Assembly: GCA_937881255.1 (NCBI GenBank)
Contig: CALGFH010000323.1
Span: 1 to 8,055, forward strand
Length of the DNA: 8,055 nt
DNA from: an uncultured Actinomycetes bacterium
Lineage (GTDB): Bacteria; Actinomycetota; CALGFH01
Direction: 5' to 3'
The translations under genes and the position numbers were made by a program. The notes beneath the pieces are model-generated. The model saw only the letters and a program-made list of their open reading frames with translations. It searched no databases and had not been told where the DNA came from. Shown one piece after another: positions 1-5,980 of the stretch; position 1 is the stretch's first letter; each line of letters opens with the position of its first letter.

Positions 1-262
1 CGACCCGGCCCTCGGCGTCGCGGCGCCGTGACTTCAGCTCCTTGCGCCGCGAGCGTCGGGTCCTGGAGGCCCCGAAGGCAAGGAACAGGAACACGGCGAC
101 CAGGAAGCCCAAGGCGGCGAAGAGGACCAGCAGCTGTCCCTCAGTGAGCTGGCTGAACGAACGGTCCAGCAGGGTGGCGGAGCTCGCGGTGGTGTTCTCG
201 AAGCCGACGGCGACGATCACGACAGCGCCCAGCAAGGCGAGCACTAGGAAGAGTACGGCCAT
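1..262 (-). CDS. Small two-helix membrane protein, LapA-domain-like (3' partial)
   Basis: The frame from ATG at 262 stays open for 87 residues to the window edge, so the C-terminus is missing. The protein begins MAVLFLVLALLGAVVIVAVG, a hydrophobic helix (about residues 2-20), followed by FENTTASSATLLDRSFSQLTEGQ, a second helix (about residues 44-64, LLVLFAALGFLVAVFLFLAF) and a strongly basic tail (RTRRSRRKELKSRRR). Two helices separated by a short loop containing an 'EN' motif, then a basic, probably coiled tail, is the layout of the LapA/DUF1049 domain found in many small bacterial inner-membrane proteins. The start is well supported by AGGAGG seven bases upstream. It lies 109 bp beyond the LOG-family gene on the same strand and could be in the same transcript. 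The family assignment rests on layout only; 'small membrane protein of unknown function' is the safe name. Confidence 0.72.
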   Translation of the reverse strand, partial: MAVLFLVLALLGAVVIVAVGFENTTASSATLLDRSFSQLTEGQLLVLFAALGFLVAVFLFLAFGASRTRRSRRKELKSRRRDAEGRV

Positions 263-269
263 CTCGTTG

Positions 270-275
270 CCTCCT
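270..275 (-). promoter_or_regulatory. Shine-Dalgarno of the small membrane protein gene
   Basis: AGGAGG on the minus strand, seven bases before the ATG at 262. This is the strongest ribosome-binding site in the left half and fixes that start. The 9-base stretch AGGAGGCAA recurs on the same strand at 301-309, where no good start codon follows at normal spacing. Confidence 0.75.
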
Positions 276-371
276 GAGGAGTGGGTTCACGGTGCAGGTC
301 TTGCCTCCTAGCTGCCCCGCAACTCCGGCCACCAAACGGGGCAAGCTCGCGCCGGCCGTGGATCGAGTTGC

Positions 372-881
372 TCAGCCGTCTCGTGGGGGGTTGGCCAGGT
401 CGGGCCGGCGCGACCCGGCCGCTTCGAGGGCGAGCCGGGCTGCGGTGTCGGGGTCGCCGGCCACGGGGAAGGCGTCGACCCGCTGGGCGTCGAGGGCGAG
501 GGACCAGGTGGCGAGGCCGATCACCGGGGTGCCGGTGCGGAGGGCGAGGGCGATCTCGGAGAGGGTGCCGAAGCCGCCGCCGACGGCGATCAGGGCGTGG
601 CTGGAGCGGACCAGGAGGAGGTTGCGACCCTGGCCGAGGCCGGTGGGGATCGAGATCGTCAGGTGCGGGTTGCCCTCGGCGCGGTCGAGCCCGGGAAGGA
701 GGCCGACGGTGGTCCCGCCGGCCGCCTGGGCGCCCCGGCAGACCGCCGTCATGACCCCGGGACCGCCGCCGCAGACCACGATCGCGCCGGCCTCGGCCAG
801 GCGCCGCCCGAGGACCTCGGCCTGGTCCAGCAACGCCGGCTCCGCCCGGGACGCCCCGGCCACCCCCACATAGAGGCTCAT
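372..881 (-). CDS. LOG/TIGR00725-family Rossmann-fold nucleotide-binding protein
   Basis: A 169-residue protein (MSLYVGVAGASR...). It has the features of the LOG / lysine-decarboxylase-like superfamily, TIGR00725 branch: a first beta strand at the N-terminus, GGGPGVM at residues 38-44, an 'RN' pair at 86-87, and the signature GGGFGTLSE at 101-109, which corresponds to the PGGxGTxxE motif of LOG enzymes. Characterised LOG proteins are phosphoribohydrolases acting on cytokinin nucleotides or AMP-like nucleotides; a relative binds molybdenum cofactor. The TIGR00725 branch has no firm substrate, so only a cytoplasmic nucleotide-binding role is claimed. Length is normal for the branch. The ATG at 881 overlaps the helicase stop as ATGA, so translation is probably coupled; there is no strong Shine-Dalgarno of its own. 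The frame remains open further upstream, but that extension lies inside the helicase gene and is arginine/proline-rich noise. Confidence 0.85.
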   Translation of the reverse strand: MSLYVGVAGASRAEPALLDQAEVLGRRLAEAGAIVVCGGGPGVMTAVCRGAQAAGGTTVGLLPGLDRAEGNPHLTISIPTGLGQGRNLLLVRSSHALIAVGGGFGTLSEIALALRTGTPVIGLATWSLALDAQRVDAFPVAGDPDTAARLALEAAGSRRPDLANPPRDG

Positions 882-3190
882 CCCCGAACCGCTGCCGCCG
901 CCGGAACGGCTCCCAGGTCGACCAGGAGCTCGTCCAGGAGGCGGACGGCACCGGCCTTGTCGAGGGGGTTGTTGCCGTTGCCGCACTTGGGGGACTGGAC
1001 GCAGGAGGGGCAGCCGGTTTCGCAGGGGCAGGAGGCGACGGTGTCGCGGGTGGCGCGGAGGTGCTCCAGGGCTCGGCGGTGGCCGACCTCGGCGATGCCG
1101 GCGCCGCCGGGGTGGCCGTCGTAGACGAAGATGGTGGCGGCGCCGGTGTCGGGGTGCCAGGCGGTGGAGAGGCCGCCGATGTCCCAGCGGTCGCACATGG
1201 CGAACAGCGGGAGCAGCCCGATCTGGGCGTGCTCGGCGGCGTGGGCGGCGCCGGGGATGTCCCTGGGGTCGAGGGCGGCGGCGTCGAGCAGGGCGGGCGA
1301 GAGGGTGTACCAGTAGGCGACCGTCTGGAGCCGGGCCGGGGGGAGGTCGAGGTCCTCGTAGCCGAGCAGCTCGCTGGTCCCGACCCGGCGGCGCTCGTAG
1401 CCGACCACCTGCTCGGAGACGTCGACCCGGCCCAGCCAGAGGGTCGAGCGGGGGAGCTCGACCTGGCGGGTCGGCTCGACCACGGTCACGTCGATGTCGC
1501 TCCGGGCCTGGGTGTACTCGTCGCCCTTGGCCGCCTCGACCAGGGCGTCGCCGGTCTCCAGGTCGAGCGCCAGCACCCGGAAGTGCTCGCCCTGGTGGAG
1601 GTAGACGGCGCCCCGGTGCACGGTCGAGGGCGCCCGGGCCCGGTCGACGGTGCCGATGACCTGGCCCGAGTCGGCGGCGACGATGGTGACCGGGCTGCCC
1701 CCGGCGTTGCGGATGTCGACCTGGTCGGCCTGGCTGAGGCCGGAGCCGGGGTGCAGCCGGTCCTGTCGCCGGCGCAGCGCCCCCTCGGCCTCAAGGGCAT
1801 CGGCCAGGGCCCGCGCCCCATCGCCCCCGAACAGCTCCATGTCCCGGTCGGTCAGGGGCGCCTCGAAGGCGGCGCACAGCAGGTGGGGGGCGAGCACGTA
1901 CGGGTTGCCGGGGTCGACCAGGGCGGCCTCGTGGGGGCGGCCGAACAGGTCGCCGGGGTGGTGCAGCAGGTAGGCGTCGAGGGGGTCGTCCTTGCCGACC
2001 AGCACGGCCAGCGACGGCTCGCCCTGGCGGCCGGCCCGGCCGGCCTGCTGCCACATCGAGGCGACCGTGCCCGGGTAGCCGTTGAGCACGACCGCGTCCA
2101 GGCCGCCGACGTCCATGCCCAGCTCCAGGGCGTTGGTGGTGGCCAGCCCGAGCAGCCGGCCCGAGACCAGGCCCTGCTCCAGCTCGCGCCGCTCGGAGGC
2201 CAGGTAGCCGGCCCGGTAGGCGCGGACCCGGCCGGCCAGGCGGCGGTCGACCTCGGCGACCCGGTGCCTGGCGAAGGTGGCGACCAGCTCGGCCGACTTG
2301 CGGGAGCGGGTGAAGCACAGGGTCCGCACCCCGGCCTCGACGGCGGCGGCCAGCCAGGTGGCCGACTCGGTGTTGGCGCTGCGGCGCAGGCCGGTGGTCT
2401 CGTCCAGCAGCGGCGGCTCCCAGAGGGCGAAGGAGACCGGGCCGCGCGGGGAGCCGTCCTCGGTGACCGCCTCGACCGGCAGGCCGACCAGCCGGGAGGC
2501 CAGCTCGGCCGGGTTGCCGAGGGTGGCCGAGGCGAGCACGAAGGTCGGGTCGGCCCCGTAGCGGGCGGCCAGGCGGCGCAGACGGCGCAGGATCGCGGCC
2601 ACATGCGAGCCGAACACCCCGCGCAGGGTGTGGGCCTCGTCGACGACCACGAAGGCGAGCCGGCCCAGGAAGGCCGCCCAGCGCTCGTGGCCGGGGAGGA
2701 TGCCCCGGTGGAGCATGTCCGGGTTGGTCAGGACCAGGTTCGCGCTGCGCCGGATCATCGGCCGGTCGGCGGACGGGGTGTCGCCGTCGTAGGCCGACGC
2801 CCGGATCCCGGCGAGCGCGAACGAGCGGACGGCGCGGAGCTGGTCGCGGGCCAGGGCCTTGGTGGGGGAGAGGTACAGGGCGCTGCGGTGGCCCTCGCCG
2901 AGCAGGGCGTCGAACACCGGCAGCTGGTAGCAGAGGCTCTTGCCGGAGGCGGTGCCGGTGGCCACGACCACGTTGCGGCCGGCCCGGGCCAGGGCGACCG
3001 CCGCCGCCTGATGGGACCAGAGCCTGGTCAGGCCCCGGGCGGCCAGCCGCGAGCGGACCACCTCGGGCAGGTCGTCCGGCGGGTCCGCGAGCCGCGCCGG
3101 CCGGGCCGGCAGGCGCTCCAGGTGCACGAGCTGGCCACGGTAGTCGGGGTCGCCGGTGAGGTCGTCCACCAGCGCGACGGGGTCGTCCAC
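878..3190 (-). CDS. DEAH-box superfamily 2 helicase with DUF1998 domain, MrfA/YprA-like
   Basis: A 770-residue ATP-dependent helicase. In order: LWSHQ (Q-motif-like, about 57-61), Walker A TGTASGKS (78-85), PTKALARDQ (motif Ia, 109-117), TNPDMLH (Ib, 155-161), VVDEAH (motif II, 182-187), SATLGNP (III, 221-227), LCFTRSRKSAE (IV, 291-301), TTNALELGMDVGGLD (V, 351-365) and QQAGRAGRQG (VI, 381-390). The C-terminal third is DUF1998-like, with DGHPGGAGI (691-699) and a cysteine cluster C721, C723, C727, C730, C736 that probably binds metal. This layout is that of MrfA, the Bacillus mitomycin-repair helicase, and of the actinobacterial TIGR03817 group, which also occurs next to bldG in Streptomyces as I recall. 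A DNA-repair role is inferred from the family. Start: GTG at 3190 is the first start after the in-frame stop at 3257-3259; no clear Shine-Dalgarno precedes it. All motor motifs are intact. Confidence 0.93.
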   Translation of the reverse strand: MDDPVALVDDLTGDPDYRGQLVHLERLPARPARLADPPDDLPEVVRSRLAARGLTRLWSHQAAAVALARAGRNVVVATGTASGKSLCYQLPVFDALLGEGHRSALYLSPTKALARDQLRAVRSFALAGIRASAYDGDTPSADRPMIRRSANLVLTNPDMLHRGILPGHERWAAFLGRLAFVVVDEAHTLRGVFGSHVAAILRRLRRLAARYGADPTFVLASATLGNPAELASRLVGLPVEAVTEDGSPRGPVSFALWEPPLLDETTGLRRSANTESATWLAAAVEAGVRTLCFTRSRKSAELVATFARHRVAEVDRRLAGRVRAYRAGYLASERRELEQGLVSGRLLGLATTNALELGMDVGGLDAVVLNGYPGTVASMWQQAGRAGRQGEPSLAVLVGKDDPLDAYLLHHPGDLFGRPHEAALVDPGNPYVLAPHLLCAAFEAPLTDRDMELFGGDGARALADALEAEGALRRRQDRLHPGSGLSQADQVDIRNAGGSPVTIVAADSGQVIGTVDRARAPSTVHRGAVYLHQGEHFRVLALDLETGDALVEAAKGDEYTQARSDIDVTVVEPTRQVELPRSTLWLGRVDVSEQVVGYERRRVGTSELLGYEDLDLPPARLQTVAYWYTLSPALLDAAALDPRDIPGAAHAAEHAQIGLLPLFAMCDRWDIGGLSTAWHPDTGAATIFVYDGHPGGAGIAEVGHRRALEHLRATRDTVASCPCETGCPSCVQSPKCGNGNNPLDKAGAVRLLDELLVDLGAVPAAAAVRG

Positions 3191-3256
3191 ACGGTCATGG
3201 TATCCGCGATCCCGACAGCACCGACGCTTCGTCCCCAGTCCCGGCGACCCGGCGGG

Positions 3257-4192
3257 TCAGCTCAGCTTGCCGGCGCGGAGGCGGCCGAAGAGCGAGTAGG
3301 CACCGGGGAGGAGGCGGACCACCGAGGCGCCGCCGGCGTTGCCGGCGACGCTGGGCACCGCGATGTTCTTGACGCCGCTGGCCGGGACGTCGGTGGCCAG
3401 CAGGGCCAGGCGCACCAGCTCGGGGAAGGGCAGGTCGGTCCTGACCTCGTCACGGATGACCCCGAGCCAGGTCATGACCTTGGCCGGGTCCTCGGCGACC
3501 TGGCGCTGGAAGGTGGCCAGGCCGCCCTGGAGCAGCTGGCCCTGGTGCCGGGAGCGGTCGAAGTCGCCGCCGGGCAGGGTCTTGCGGGCGCGGGCGTAGG
3601 CGAGCGCCTGGCCGCCGGTGAGGTTGCGCTTCCCCTTGTCCAGGAACGCCCCGGCGAAGGCGTCGCGCAGGTTCATGTCCACGTTGACCTGGACCTTGCC
3701 GACCTTGTTGACGATGTCGGTGAGGCCGTCGAACGAGGTCAGGGCGTAGTAGTCGATGGTCAGGCCGGTGAGCTGCTCGAAGGTGGCGACCAGCAGCCGC
3801 GGGCCGCCGAAGGCCATGGCGGCGTTGATCTTGTTGGTGCCGTACCCGGGGATGGGCACGTAGCTGTCGCGGGGGAAGCTGAGGATGGAGCCGCGCCGCT
3901 TGACGGTGTCGATCACGACCAGCTGGAGGGCGTCGGCCCGGCCGCTCTCCATGGCGCCGCCGCGGCCGAACTTGGGCGCGCCCGCGTCCGAACCGATGGT
4001 CAGGAGCACGACCCGCCGCTTCAGCGTCGGCGTGGCCGAGGCGGCGTGGGCCCGCTGCACGGTGACCGCCGGGGCGTCCTGGGCGGTGGCCGGCCGCCGG
4101 GGGGAGGCCGCGACCACCAGCCCGGCGGCCAGCGCCGCCACCAGCGCCAGGGCGGCCACCCAGGTCAGGCCCCGTCGCATCGCCGGGGTCAC
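3257..4192 (-). CDS. LytR-CpsA-Psr (LCP) family protein
   Basis: A 311-residue membrane-anchored protein. Residues 9-30 form one transmembrane helix, so the LCP domain (about 58-225) should face outward. Family motifs are present: LLTIGSDAG (63-71), RADALQLVVID (85-95) with the conserved Arg/Asp pair R85 and D87, ILSFPRDSYVPIPGYG (103-118) with R108 of the PRD motif, KINAAMAFGG (121-130), GQALAYARARK (194-204) and GGDFDRSRHQGQLL (208-221). LCP proteins transfer glycopolymers such as teichoic acids, capsule or arabinogalactan from lipid pyrophosphate carriers to peptidoglycan; the exact polymer cannot be told here. There is no C-terminal LytR_C extension. The upstream lipoprotein stop overlaps the GTG start at 4192 as GTGA, suggesting coupling. 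An ATG at codon 5 (4180) is an alternative start; neither has a strong Shine-Dalgarno. Confidence 0.9.
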   Translation of the reverse strand: MTPAMRRGLTWVAALALVAALAAGLVVAASPRRPATAQDAPAVTVQRAHAASATPTLKRRVVLLTIGSDAGAPKFGRGGAMESGRADALQLVVIDTVKRRGSILSFPRDSYVPIPGYGTNKINAAMAFGGPRLLVATFEQLTGLTIDYYALTSFDGLTDIVNKVGKVQVNVDMNLRDAFAGAFLDKGKRNLTGGQALAYARARKTLPGGDFDRSRHQGQLLQGGLATFQRQVAEDPAKVMTWLGVIRDEVRTDLPFPELVRLALLATDVPASGVKNIAVPSVAGNAGGASVVRLLPGAYSLFGRLRAGKLS

Positions 4193-4812
4193 TTGGGCGG
4201 CCCCGTGCGGCTGTCGAAGGCGGCGATCCGCCAGCCCTCGCCGGTGGCCAGCAGCTGCAGCACCGAGCGGAGGTGGACCTGCCCGCTGCCCTGGGCGGTG
4301 TCGGCGGTGCCGTCGAAGGCGAGCCGGACGGTGGCCGCCGCCGGCCGACGCTCCCCGTACAGGACCACCGCCCGGGCGCTGGCCCGGCTCGGCCGGACGG
4401 CGCTGACCTTGGGCGCGTCCGCACCCAGGGAGAGGGCGTCGAGCTGCTTGCGGGCCGACGCCCGGACCGGCTTGTCGAACAGCCCGATGAGCCCGTCCCA
4501 GCCGGCCTCGCCCCCGGCCGCCCGCACGAAGGCGGCGGTCAGGTAGCGGTCGAGGAAGCGCTCCAGCCCGGGGGCGGCCTGCCTGGCCGCGCGCGTGGCG
4601 CTCGGGCCGCCCGGGGGCACCTTGGCCATGGTGACCAGCTTGACCTGGAGGCCTTTGGCCGGTGCGGCCGAGGTGGACGGGGAGCCGGGCGCCTGCCCGT
4701 CCGGCTCGGGCCCACCGCCCGAGGTGCAGCCGCCGGCCAGCAGGACACCTGCGAGAACGCCGGCCAGGCCGGCCGTACGGAACCTCGGGTTGTTGCGCGC
4801 AGCCACGATCAC
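4189..4812 (-). CDS. Putative lipoprotein of unknown function
   Basis: A 207-residue protein whose N-terminus looks exported: basic residues (R6, R10, R12), a hydrophobic stretch (about 14-26) and a cysteine at 29 in the context VLLAGGCTSGGG. The lipobox is a little off consensus, with Ala at -3 and Leu one place further back, but the Ser/Gly/Pro-rich low-complexity linker after it (about 30-53) is typical of actinobacterial lipoproteins. The globular part (about 55-207) includes a region of ATVRLAFDGT, SVLQLLATGEGWRIAAFDS type near the C-terminus, which resembles the beta-rich end of NTF2-like or Mce-associated domains; this is only an impression. I do not recognise the family. It is the first gene of the leftward block and overlaps the LCP gene, so a shared envelope role is a fair inference. 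Start is GTG 4812; GTG at 4806 is equally possible. No clear Shine-Dalgarno is visible. Confidence 0.8.
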   Translation of the reverse strand: MIVAARNNPRFRTAGLAGVLAGVLLAGGCTSGGGPEPDGQAPGSPSTSAAPAKGLQVKLVTMAKVPPGGPSATRAARQAAPGLERFLDRYLTAAFVRAAGGEAGWDGLIGLFDKPVRASARKQLDALSLGADAPKVSAVRPSRASARAVVLYGERRPAAATVRLAFDGTADTAQGSGQVHLRSVLQLLATGEGWRIAAFDSRTGPPK

Positions 4813-4827
4813 CAGTTCTCGGGAGGA

Positions 4828-4859
4828 GGTTTGCCAGGCGCCGGGTAGGCTACCAAACC
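4828..4859. repeat. Inverted repeat in the divergent intergenic region
   Basis: Arms GGTTTG (4828-4833) and CAAACC (4854-4859) enclose 20 bases that contain a second dyad, GGTAGGCTACC (4844-4854), five-base arms around one base. It lies between the lipoprotein start and the bldG promoter, so it could be an operator for either direction or a hairpin in the lipoprotein leader. The arms are short and GC-rich DNA gives such matches by chance. Confidence 0.35.
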
Positions 4860-4868
4860 CCCCTGACG

Positions 4869-4898
4869 TTGCTCGGAGGCGCCTCGGCGGCCTATCGT
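4869..4898 (+). promoter_or_regulatory. Probable promoter of the bldG-type gene
   Basis: TTGCTC (4869-4874) and TATCGT (4893-4898) are separated by 18 bases and sit about 33 bases before the ATG at 4932, consistent with a housekeeping-sigma promoter. The spacer contains a perfect 10-base palindrome, GAGGCGCCTC (4876-4885), which could be a regulator site. Assigned by eye; the -35 matches only four of six consensus bases. Confidence 0.45.
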
Positions 4899-4931
4899 TG
4901 CACGTCCTCAGCCCGCGAGACTGGAGAGAGG

Positions 4932-5276
4932 ATGGATCTCGACCTCAACGTGCGTAAGGACGGCGACCACTCGGTGCTCGAGGTGGCCGGCGAGATCGAC
5001 GTCTACACCGCGCCGAAGCTGCGAGAGCAGCTCATCGAGCTGGTCAGCGACGGGTCCTACCACATCGTCGTCGACCTGGAGAAGGTCGACTTCCTGGACT
5101 CGACCGGGCTCGGGGTGCTGGTCGGAGGGCTCAAGCGCGTCCGCAACCACGACGGCTCGCTGCAGCTGGTCTGCACCCAGGAGAAGATCCTCAAGATCTT
5201 CCGGATCACCGGGCTGACCAAGGTCTTCCCGATCCACGGCTCGGTCCCCGACGCGATCTCGGCCCCGGCCGAGTAG
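4932..5276 (+). CDS. bldG: STAS-domain anti-sigma factor antagonist, BldG-type
   Basis: A 114-residue single STAS domain protein, the usual length of RsbV/SpoIIAA/BldG antagonists. Key signs: VLEVAGEIDVYTAPKLREQL (15-34), HIVVDLEKVDFLDSTGLGVL (44-63) with the phosphorylatable serine S57 in DSTG, and KIFRITGLTKVFPIHGS (88-104). The conserved segments and serine position agree closely with my memory of Streptomyces BldG, and the neighbours (anti-sigma ATPase and hppA downstream, DEAH helicase on the divergent side) support orthology. Unphosphorylated antagonists bind an anti-sigma protein and free the sigma factor; phosphorylation at S57 would switch this off. In Streptomyces BldG controls development and antibiotic production; whether that applies here is unknown. 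ATG 4932 is preceded by GGAG five bases upstream. It is followed after 10 bp by the anti-sigma gene, so the two are probably cotranscribed. Confidence 0.92.
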   Translation: MDLDLNVRKDGDHSVLEVAGEIDVYTAPKLREQLIELVSDGSYHIVVDLEKVDFLDSTGLGVLVGGLKRVRNHDGSLQLVCTQEKILKIFRITGLTKVFPIHGSVPDAISAPAE

Positions 5277-5286
5277 CGGCGCGGCC

Positions 5287-5763
5287 GTGGATGCCGACGC
5301 CGCTGCGACGCCGGCCACCGTCCGCCTGGCCTTCCCGCCGGAGGCGCGGCTGCTGGGCACCCTGCGGCTGGTCGTCGGCATCGTCGCCCGCAAGGCCGGG
5401 ATGGGCGAGGAGGGCATCGAGGACCTCAAGGTGGCCGTCTCCGAGACCTGCGCGGTCGCGGTCGGCGACCTGAACCGGGCCGGCGTGCCCGACCCGATCG
5501 AGGTCGACCTGGTCGAGGCCCCCGACCGCTTCGGCATCGAGGTCCGCGACCGGGCCCCGTCGGCCCCCGGCGGTCCCTCCAACGCCGCCGACGGCGAGGT
5601 CGACGACCGCGAGCTCGGCCTGGCCCTGGTCGGGGCGCTGGTCGACGACCTCAAGACCTCGACCCTCGACGGCGGCGGCAACCGGACCAGCTTCTGGCTG
5701 CGCCGCGGGCCCCAGGGGCTGGGCGCCGGCGCCCTCGACGACCTGCCCCCGCCCCTGACTTGA
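5287..5763 (+). CDS. Anti-sigma regulatory factor, RsbW-like HATPase with degenerate nucleotide-binding motifs
   Basis: A 158-residue protein that aligns by eye with RsbW/SpoIIAB-type HATPase_c anti-sigma proteins: VRLAFPPEARLLGTLRLVVG (12-31), IEDLKVAVSETCAVAV (44-59, N-box region), IEVRDRAPSAPGG (84-96, G1 region), RELGLALVGALVDDLKT (108-124, G2 region) and NRTSFWLRR (132-140). It probably corresponds to the bldG partner of Streptomyces (SCO3548/ApgA by position). Two motifs are off: in the N-box, ExxxN reads E53-T-C-A-V57, lacking the Mg-binding Asn, and the G1 DxGxG reads D88-R-A-P-S92, lacking both glycines. The G2 box is recognisable. Sigma binding may thus persist while kinase activity is doubtful. 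Start is GTG 5287, 10 bp after bldG, with no clear Shine-Dalgarno, consistent with translational coupling. A Gly/Pro/Asp tail (about 141-158) ends the protein. Confidence 0.85.
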   Translation: MDADAAATPATVRLAFPPEARLLGTLRLVVGIVARKAGMGEEGIEDLKVAVSETCAVAVGDLNRAGVPDPIEVDLVEAPDRFGIEVRDRAPSAPGGPSNAADGEVDDRELGLALVGALVDDLKTSTLDGGGNRTSFWLRRGPQGLGAGALDDLPPPLT

Positions 5764-5769
5764 GGCGTC

Positions 5770-5791
5770 GGCAACCTTTTCACGGGTTGCC
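5770..5791. repeat. 7-bp inverted repeat between the anti-sigma gene and hppA
   Basis: GGCAACC (5770-5776) and GGTTGCC (5785-5791) form a perfect stem with an eight-base loop, starting six bases after the anti-sigma stop codon. It could be a terminator without a T-tract, as is common in actinobacteria, or an operator, because its right arm overlaps the proposed hppA -35 element. Confidence 0.5.
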
Positions 5792-5816
5792 CGGTTCTCC
5801 GGCCCGTAGCTATGAT
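5787..5816 (+). promoter_or_regulatory. Probable hppA promoter
   Basis: TTGCCC (5787-5792) and TATGAT (5811-5816) with an 18-base spacer. The -10 element matches TATAAT at five of six positions and stands out in this GC-rich context. Transcription starting about 5823 would give a leader of roughly 160 nt before the ATG at 5985. Confidence 0.55.
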
Positions 5817-5826
5817 CCGCCCAATC

Positions 5827-5842
5827 CTCGCGGGCTCGCGGG
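5827..5842. repeat. Tandem 8-bp repeat in the hppA leader
   Basis: CTCGCGGG occurs twice without a gap (5827-5834 and 5835-5842), just downstream of the proposed transcription start. Two copies only; function unknown, possibly replication slippage. Confidence 0.6.
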
Positions 5843-5878
5843 ACGGCCGGTTCCCTGGGCAGGCACCTGGGACGACGC

Positions 5879-5892
5879 CGGGCCGGGGCCCG
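5879..5892. repeat. GC dyad in the hppA leader
   Basis: CGGGCC and GGCCCG flank two G residues. As RNA it could form a five-pair stem with a four-base loop. Chance is likely in such GC-rich sequence; listed because it is one of three dyads in the same leader. Confidence 0.4.
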
Positions 5893-5929
5893 CGCTCGAC
5901 ATTTTCCGCTCGAACCGTCCAGGGCCTCG

Positions 5930-5944
5930 GCCCGGACCCCGGGC
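5930..5944. repeat. Hairpin-forming dyad in the hppA leader
   Basis: GCCCGG (5930-5935) and CCGGGC (5939-5944) with an ACC loop, nine bases before the large palindrome at 5953. It could form a compact RNA hairpin. No T-tract follows, so a terminator is not supported. Confidence 0.45.
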
Positions 5945-5952
5945 TTGATCCA

Positions 5953-5972
5953 ACGCCCCAGCGCTGGGGCGT
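5953..5972. promoter_or_regulatory. Perfect 20-bp palindrome abutting the hppA ribosome-binding site
   Basis: ACGCCCCAGCGCTGGGGCGT reads the same on both strands, 10 bases per arm with no mismatch. It ends one base before the Shine-Dalgarno GAGGAGG (5974-5980). As DNA it has the form of a binding site for a dimeric regulator; as RNA it can form an eight-pair stem with a GCGC loop beside the ribosome-binding site. Which, if either, is used cannot be told from sequence alone. Confidence 0.6.
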
Positions 5973-5973
5973 C

Positions 5974-5980
5974 GAGGAGG
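5974..5980 (+). promoter_or_regulatory. Shine-Dalgarno of hppA
   Basis: GAGGAGG four bases before the ATG at 5985. It is strong and fixes the start, with the palindrome at 5953-5972 directly upstream. Confidence 0.8.

Noticed and set aside
141..290. Leader peptide starting at GTG 290 on the minus strand
   Set aside because: The product is arginine-rich, out of frame with and overlapping the membrane protein gene, and the Shine-Dalgarno spacing is too long.
313..343. TGCCCCG / CGGGGCA inverted repeat as terminator after the LOG-family gene
   Set aside because: The stem is seven bases with a 17-base loop and no T-tract; too weak to call.
882..1196. Upstream extension of the LOG-family gene to 1196
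   Set aside because: The added residues are Arg/Pro-rich, overlap the helicase C-terminus including its cysteine cluster, and the family begins at the ATG at 881.
1061..4546. Plus-strand open frame of 1161 codons opposite the helicase, LCP and lipoprotein genes
   Set aside because: Its translation is Gly/Val/Gln/Ala-rich low complexity with no domains, while the opposite strand encodes clear families with intact motifs. Long antisense frames are expected where third positions are nearly all G or C.
4829..4848. Stress-sigma (SigB/SigF-type) promoter GTTT ... GGGTAG upstream of bldG
   Set aside because: The spacing is only 10 bases, shorter than the usual spacing for these sigma factors, and the last base of GGGTAT is missing.
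5893..5913. Direct repeat CGCTCGA as a LexA-like or other regulator site
   Set aside because: The two 7-mers are in direct orientation 14 bases apart and do not form the inverted TCGAAC-N4-GTTCGA pattern of actinobacterial SOS boxes.
5760..5948. 62-codon plus-strand frame in the region before hppA
   Set aside because: No Shine-Dalgarno, Pro/Arg/Gly-rich composition, and it runs through the proposed promoter and leader dyads.
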